From Oscillospiraceae bacterium (GTDB lineage: Bacteria > Bacillota > Clostridia > Oscillospirales > UBA929): a stretch of 11,103 nucleotides of DNA. A program made the position numbers and the translations under genes. Location: assembly GCA_031271525.1 (NCBI GenBank), contig JAISVO010000153.1:1-11103 (forward strand). The letters are read 5' to 3'. Under the pieces are notes generated by a model. That model was not told the DNA's origin, ran no database searches, and was given only the letters and a program-made list of their open reading frames with translations. Shown here piece by piece: positions 7,779-11,103 of this stretch (its first letter is position 1; the number at the start of each line of letters is the position of its first letter).

Positions 7779-7850
7779 TCATGGGCTTCACACCTCCGCA
7801 AATTGATCAAAATAAAGGTTCTTGTACAATCCGCTCCAAGGAGTGGTTTG

Positions 7851-8843
7851 TCAAACGCTGAGAAGCGTGTGATTGTTCAGCATACTCAAGTGCCGCCGCC
7901 GGATTTTCTGTTTGCCGCGCTCCTTAATACGCTGCCAAAAACTGTCCCCGAAGGTTTCGCTCAAAACATAGACACAGGCGGATAAAGTGCGGTCTACATA
8001 CTCAGCCAAGCGTTCCACCGTCTGAACCGGTTTTTCCTTTAGCATCAGACGTATCCGCTTCACGTTCTCCAAAAATTCCACCCACCACGCGGCAAGCGAA
8101 CATCGGCTGATGTTCACGTCGTCCCGTTCGATGAACGCGATCTGGTCTGAAAGGATCCCCGCCATCGTCTCACCGAGGGGAAGCTCACCGGCCACCAGCG
8201 CCTCAAGGACGGCGCGCGCGTGGTCATGCCGGAATACCATTTCAAGGCGGTTCCAAACCCCCTCGTAATCCCCCTGTTCCTTTGCCTTATCGTAAATCCT
8301 CGTCCGCTTGTCCGATTTCTCGGAACCTATGTATACGGTATCGCCCTCGTCCTTGTCAGTACCGTCTATGCTGATGATTGCCCGGCACCGTCTCTTTACC
8401 CGGGTGCGCATCTGCCCCTCCCGGATAATGTCGATGATACGCTTCGGGGCCAAGCAGCCCTCAAAGTCATCATAAGCGAGGTCAACCCTAGTCGGGTTGA
8501 TTTCGCCGTCTTTCACACCGTCATAAATGCGCCCCAGCAAGTCCTCCATCGGGTGAAATTGCGCGTATGTCCTGCACCCTGTGCCGGACATGGACACGTT
8601 CGCGCCCATGTCGAGGCTGTTTCCGTCGTAATAAATCTCAATGCCATTGAAAGAAACTCCTTTACGGTACCCATACCGCCCGCCGTTTTCCATCGGCTCG
8701 AACTGTTCCGGCTTCAGGCGCAGAATCCCCTCGATGAGGTACCGCACATCGTCATAGCCGGAGCTATGCCGCTCTCCCCTGTCCTCATACGACTTACAGC
8801 GTAAGGTAAAGCAGTTGTAGTCCACCGATCCGGCAGCCTTCAT
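7851..8843 (-). CDS. Rep_trans-type rolling-circle replication initiator (inovirus Rep)
   Basis: Expected to nick the double-stranded phage genome at its origin through a tyrosine and start rolling-circle replication. The 330-aa protein resembles the Rep_trans (replication initiation factor) family of RCR plasmids, Tn916-like elements and filamentous phages. Visible signatures are MSGTGCR (85-91), TRVDLAYDDFEG (118-129; acidic metal-binding positions), and RTRIYDKAKEQG (180-191) with the likely catalytic Y184, followed by WNRLEMVFR (E201). The C-terminus is basic and helical (IKERGKQKIRRRH). The start is the ATG at 8843 with AGGGGAGGG 8 bases upstream. It follows the zot-like gene on the same strand after 112 bases of hairpin-rich DNA, and is the last phage gene before the host kinase. 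No transposase or integrase domain is fused to it. A plasmid or ICE origin is the alternative, but the phage assembly genes next door argue against it. Confidence 0.85.
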   Translation of the reverse strand: MKAAGSVDYNCFTLRCKSYEDRGERHSSGYDDVRYLIEGILRLKPEQFEPMENGGRYGYRKGVSFNGIEIYYDGNSLDMGANVSMSGTGCRTYAQFHPMEDLLGRIYDGVKDGEINPTRVDLAYDDFEGCLAPKRIIDIIREGQMRTRVKRRCRAIISIDGTDKDEGDTVYIGSEKSDKRTRIYDKAKEQGDYEGVWNRLEMVFRHDHARAVLEALVAGELPLGETMAGILSDQIAFIERDDVNISRCSLAAWWVEFLENVKRIRLMLKEKPVQTVERLAEYVDRTLSACVYVLSETFGDSFWQRIKERGKQKIRRRHLSMLNNHTLLSV

Positions 8844-8955
8844 AATGCCAGCCCTCCCCTTTTGTAATTTCCACCCCCCTGATTAGCCACCGGGGGTGAG
8901 AGCCGCGCCTCCGGCCCATATGTCCCTGCGCCGGATCACGGCAGGCCCCTCCCGC
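8844..8955. repeat. Three consecutive inverted repeats between zot-like gene and rep
   Basis: This 112-base gap contains three hairpins in a row: CACCCCC/GGGGGTG (8872-8878 with 8892-8898, 13-base loop), TCCGGC/GCCGGA (8910-8915 with 8930-8935), and CCCGC-TTAC-GCGGG (8951-8964), the last extended by an outer GGCC/GGCC pair (8944-8947 with 8965-8968). The TTA in the third loop is the zot-like stop codon. None is followed by a T-run. The rep ribosome site (AGGGGAGGG on the - strand) is at 8852-8860. It could be a rep control leader, an origin, or RNA processing structures. Confidence 0.65.
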
Positions 8956-9669
8956 TTACGCGGGGGCCCTCCCGCCGCTCTCCGGCTGCTCAGCCTCGCC
9001 GGATTCCTCCCTTTGGTACTCCCGCAAGTCTTCTATGTCGTACATTTCGTATGTGTCGTACATCCGCCCATACTTCGGCTTGTAGAGGTAGAGCCTCCGG
9101 ATCAGGCGGTTTTTGTCCGGCATGGCTTTCCACTGCGACACGCTCATGAAAACCTCAATGGGCAGCAGGGAGATAATCAGGAAGACCAGTCCGGCAACAA
9201 TGCTTTTTGTCGGGTAGTTGGACATCTTCCAATGGGATGTCTCTATCTCCACCTTGTCCCGGATGTCGCGCACAAGCCCCGTCCTCATGCTCTGCGTAAC
9301 CATCAGCATATTGAACCGGAGCTTCCGGTGCTGCGAAAAGAACGTCAGCCAAGGCTTGGCGTCCTTCTTTGTCATGAAGGTGTCCGAAAACATCAGTTGG
9401 CACTCGTCCACCACAATCAAGGTTTGGTACTGCGTCCCCTTCTTGGTGAGGTTATGGTTCTTGAACGCGTACCGCCGAAGGTTTTTCGGCGTGATCTCGT
9501 CGTTGGATATGTATTTCAGCCGCCCCCGGTACTTCTCCAGTCCCCCCGGCAGCTTATCTATCCGGATATTGCTCAGCACCCGGCGGCCCGTACGCAGGGC
9601 AAAGCAAATCTCCCGCATGACGTCCAGCGTCTTCCCGCTGCCGGGGACGCCCGTATACGCCGTAATCAC
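8956..9669 (-). CDS. Zot/pI-type filamentous phage assembly ATPase
   Basis: Inner-membrane ATPase that extrudes and packages filamentous phage DNA (gene I protein of Ff phages; Zot family). The 237-aa protein begins MITAYTGVPGSGKT, with Walker A GVPGSGKT at 7-14 and Walker B LIVVDE at 84-89, then QHRKLRFNMLMVTQ (114-126). A single membrane helix lies at about 157-178, so the ATPase is cytoplasmic and about 59 residues lie outside, ending in an acidic Glu/Pro-rich tail. Gram-negative relatives have a longer outer part, which contacts the secretin; the short tail fits a host without outer membrane. The start is the GTG at 9669, which overlaps the stop of the preceding gene (GTGA) and has GAGGG 7 bases upstream. 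The frame runs open to 9735 without support. Confidence 0.9.
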   Translation of the reverse strand: MITAYTGVPGSGKTLDVMREICFALRTGRRVLSNIRIDKLPGGLEKYRGRLKYISNDEITPKNLRRYAFKNHNLTKKGTQYQTLIVVDECQLMFSDTFMTKKDAKPWLTFFSQHRKLRFNMLMVTQSMRTGLVRDIRDKVEIETSHWKMSNYPTKSIVAGLVFLIISLLPIEVFMSVSQWKAMPDKNRLIRRLYLYKPKYGRMYDTYEMYDIEDLREYQREESGEAEQPESGGRAPA

Positions 9670-9881
9670 TGGATCGCCCTCAAATTGCGGAGGACGATCT
9701 GCGCCCCGTACCATGCCAAGATAGCAACGCCCCATAATTCAAGCACACCAATCATTTGGGCGATCGGGATAAACCAGTTCAGGTATTTCAGGAAGTTCCC
9801 AAAGCCCGAGGTCTGCGATTCCAGATACGCCATAAAATCACGGAACGGGCTGAAGTGCAGCAGGCTATACAGGAAATCCAT
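9666..9881 (-). CDS. pVI-like small membrane protein of the virion
   Basis: A 71-aa hydrophobic protein with an amphipathic N-terminus and one long or two short membrane helices between about residues 33 and 66 (FIPIAQMIGVLELWGV and following), ending in a basic tail (RNLRAIQ). No family could be named from sequence alone. Its place between the pIII-like and Zot/pI-like genes is the place of gene VI in Ff phages, whose product anchors pIII at the virion tip, so a pVI-like role is inferred from order, size and hydrophobicity. The ATG at 9881 is chosen over the ATG at 9899, as AGGGGGG lies 6 bases upstream of it. It begins 11 bases after the pIII-like stop and its own stop overlaps the zot-like start by 3 bases, indicating translational coupling. 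Confidence 0.75.
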   Translation of the reverse strand: MDFLYSLLHFSPFRDFMAYLESQTSGFGNFLKYLNWFIPIAQMIGVLELWGVAILAWYGAQIVLRNLRAIQ

Positions 9882-9892
9882 GCTTGTCCCCC

Positions 9893-11103
9893 CTACCATT
9901 TAATGAACTTCGAGGTAGCTTTCATCAGCCCAGCCACGAACACCGCCAATATCATGATCCGCACGAAGGGCATGATCGGCTCCAGCGCCGACAAGTCAAT
10001 AACAATCCTCTCATCGAATACGCCCTCCATCTTAAAGGGGATTTCCCAGCGCGGGGCTTCCGGCGTATCGTTCAGGCTCTTGATCATGTCGATGATGTCA
10101 AACGGGATGGAAAACGGGAAAAACAAGAAACTGCTGCGCGGCGGCGGGTCCTCCTCATCCGGCGGGGAGGGTTCGGGGGATACTTCCGGATCTGGTGACG
10201 GCTCGGGGTCTGTGCCCGGATCGGTGCCGGGGTTTGCGACGGCGTTCGCATAGGGATCCCAGTTCTGCATTAACTGTGTCCAGTCGTAAAAATCCCTGTA
10301 CATATCACCGGTTGGGTTTTCGAGGTATGGGAACTCCACAGGAATTTTATCAATCTTGCCCTCTAGCGCATTGAGCTTTTCCATGATAGCGGCTATGTCG
10401 TTGGTATAGTCAACGGAAGGGAGACCGAGGTCTTGCACACCCGCCTTTATATAATTGTTTCCACGCATTTGGTTTTTGTAAGCAACATTTTCCGGGTGTA
10501 TCAATACTCTTATGCTAGTGTCATACCCCATTTCAGAAAACATAGTATTTGTTGTACTTCCTTCATCATAAACAATAATCTGTATACCGCCACTTGTTGC
10601 CGGAAATCGTTCTTCTGACATTACCCCGTAATTAATAAAATCATCGAAAGAACCTATATACTTTACATAGTATCGTCCATCCTCTAACTTTGTGATATAT
10701 TGTCCATATAAAGATTCATGAAAATATGTAACTCCTTCAATATACCAATAATCGCTTTCTGCTACATTGTCCCTGTATACATGCTCTGCACCCGCCATAT
10801 CAAGGACTTGTGTATAATCCATCGGCGGCAACGATTGTACTCCTTGTGTTTCTTGACTCATGCCAAACAAATCCCCAAACCATTGGTTGATTGTTTCCAT
10901 ACCGCTGTTCTTCAACTCTGTAAAACGTTTTTCCCGCGCCCAAGGGTCGCTTTCGTCATATACGTAGTTTGGATCTTCAAATAGGTCTAATGCCAAATCA
11001 TCAAGCCATGTGAAGTTTTGATAGGTATCATAAAACCAGTCACCGGAGGTATATATCTCCCGTGATTCACCCGTTAGAAGGGCCGGCCAGTCCACAAACG
11101 GCA
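9893..11103 (-). CDS. pIII-like adsorption/tip protein, N-terminus beyond the window
   Basis: Likely virion tip protein that binds the host and releases the phage from the membrane. At least 402 residues are visible; the frame is open to the window edge, the GTG at 11095 has no ribosome site, and the signal peptide expected for pIII is not present, so the gene starts outside. Numbering from that GTG, there is an aromatic-rich N-terminal region (1 to about 220), a short coiled coil (IAAIMEKLNALEGKIDKI, 234-251), a Pro/Asp/Glu linker (about 288-320), a hydrophobic block with FPFSIPFDIIDMIKSL (326-341), and a C-terminal membrane helix (about 375-392) with basic end (KATSKFIKW). This order (head, low-complexity linker, C-terminal anchor) is that of inovirus pIII proteins. 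The head-coding DNA is far AT-richer than the rest. Identity rests on architecture and on the pVI/pI neighbours, not on a recognised head domain. Confidence 0.8.
   Translation of the reverse strand, partial: PFVDWPALLTGESREIYTSGDWFYDTYQNFTWLDDLALDLFEDPNYVYDESDPWAREKRFTELKNSGMETINQWFGDLFGMSQETQGVQSLPPMDYTQVLDMAGAEHVYRDNVAESDYWYIEGVTYFHESLYGQYITKLEDGRYYVKYIGSFDDFINYGVMSEERFPATSGGIQIIVYDEGSTTNTMFSEMGYDTSIRVLIHPENVAYKNQMRGNNYIKAGVQDLGLPSVDYTNDIAAIMEKLNALEGKIDKIPVEFPYLENPTGDMYRDFYDWTQLMQNWDPYANAVANPGTDPGTDPEPSPDPEVSPEPSPPDEEDPPPRSSFLFFPFSIPFDIIDMIKSLNDTPEAPRWEIPFKMEGVFDERIVIDLSALEPIMPFVRIMILAVFVAGLMKATSKFIKW

Larger units (their letters stand above)
7574..7806. repeat. Long inverted repeat, arms of about 25 bases
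   Basis: The left arm 7574-7598 and the right arm 7781-7806 are reverse complements over about 25 bases with one inserted base (left core GCGGAGGTGTGAGCCCAT, right core ATGGGCTTCACACCTCCGC). Outside the arms the sequences diverge. The spacing of 182 bases encloses the other structures of this region. It could be part of a phage origin, or two copies of a recombinase or repressor site. Confidence 0.8.
7468..7850. other. 383-base non-coding junction between kinase and phage rep gene
   Basis: No convincing gene lies here; short frames on both strands are by-products of the inverted repeats (both translate the same SHLRKL stretch). The kinase promoter occupies the left end. From about 7574 to 7818 there are nested inverted repeats, a GC-rich hairpin and an AT-rich palindrome, listed separately. 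By position (after the last phage gene in transcription order) this is the likely phage intergenic region with origin and packaging signals. It also contains the phage-chromosome junction, whose exact base I cannot fix because the other end is outside the window. Confidence 0.6.
7574..11103 (-). mobile_element. Integrated filamentous phage (inovirus), right end outside the window
   Basis: Four adjacent - strand genes (pIII-like, pVI-like, Zot/pI ATPase, Rep_trans initiator) plus a structured non-coding region form an inovirus-type element. The order III-VI-I matches Ff phages. Missing from the visible part are a major coat protein, a ssDNA-binding protein, a repressor and an integrase, all of which could lie beyond 11103; no secretin is seen, and none is needed in a cell with a single membrane. 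The left limit is approximate: host promoter sequence ends near 7527 and phage-like repeats begin at 7574. The inferred host type rests on the flanking genes. Confidence 0.82.

Noticed and set aside
7831..7846. Short inverted repeat CCGCTCC/GGAGTGG downstream of rep as an intrinsic terminator
   Set aside because: One mismatch, a 2-4 base loop and no T-run on the - strand; too weak to call.
7491..7985. Two small frames (7491-7715 on -, 7734-7985 on +) sharing the stretch SHLRKL
   Set aside because: The shared peptide comes from the inverted repeat arms; neither has a ribosome site, and one overlaps the rep 3' end.
8944..8968. GC-rich hairpin at the end of the Zot-like gene as a terminator
   Set aside because: No T-run after it on either strand; kept only as part of the three-hairpin gap.
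8896..9903. 335-codon open frame on the + strand opposite the Zot-like gene
   Set aside because: No ribosome site, Pro/His/Arg-rich composition typical of an antisense shadow; the - strand frame has clear Walker motifs.
10433..10984. Small + strand frames rich in Ile, Tyr and Cys (61 and 88 codons)
   Set aside because: Opposite the AT-rich head of the pIII-like gene; no start signals and composition explained by the antisense strand.

Overview
The window looks like part of a chromosome from a moderately GC-rich anaerobic Firmicute, most likely a Clostridia/Oscillospiraceae-type bacterium. This is inferred from the DUF6514-like small protein (a clostridial family), GGAGG-type ribosome sites with frequent GTG and TTG starts, and the style of the sensor kinase. 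No rRNA, tRNA or CRISPR array was seen, so the taxonomy is only a suggestion.

Left part (1-4800), all on the + strand. A glycosyltransferase whose 5' end is cut by the window overlaps by 23 bases a PlsC-type acyltransferase; together they suggest membrane (glyco)lipid synthesis. A second unit follows: a small DUF6514-like protein, then the two halves of the TldD/TldE (PmbA) metalloprotease, closed by a textbook intrinsic terminator at 4748-4786.

Middle (4801-7530), on the - strand. One large hybrid histidine kinase (GAF-PAS-GAF-HisKA-HATPase-REC, 888 aa) ends close to the terminator. It has a good sigma-A-type promoter at 7499-7527.

Right part (about 7570 to the window end), on the - strand. 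This is the exciting region: part of an integrated filamentous phage (inovirus) in what appears to be a Gram-positive host. In transcription order there is a pIII-like tip/adsorption protein (N-terminus beyond the window), a 71-aa pVI-like membrane protein, a Zot/pI-type assembly ATPase with Walker A, Walker B and one membrane helix, and a Rep_trans-type rolling-circle initiator. The order III-VI-I is the same as in Ff coliphages. The pVI-like and Zot genes overlap by stop/start (GTGA). The 112-base gap between zot and rep holds three consecutive inverted repeats. The 383-base non-coding stretch between rep and the kinase holds nested inverted repeats, a GC-rich hairpin and an AT-rich palindrome, and is a good candidate for the phage intergenic region (origin, packaging signal, attachment junction). 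The major coat protein, ssDNA-binding protein and any integrase are not in the window and should lie beyond base 11103 if the element is complete. The receptor-facing N-terminal part of the pIII-like gene is clearly AT-richer than everything around it, as expected for an exchanged module. Phage genes and the kinase gene point the same way, so phage transcription could run into the kinase.
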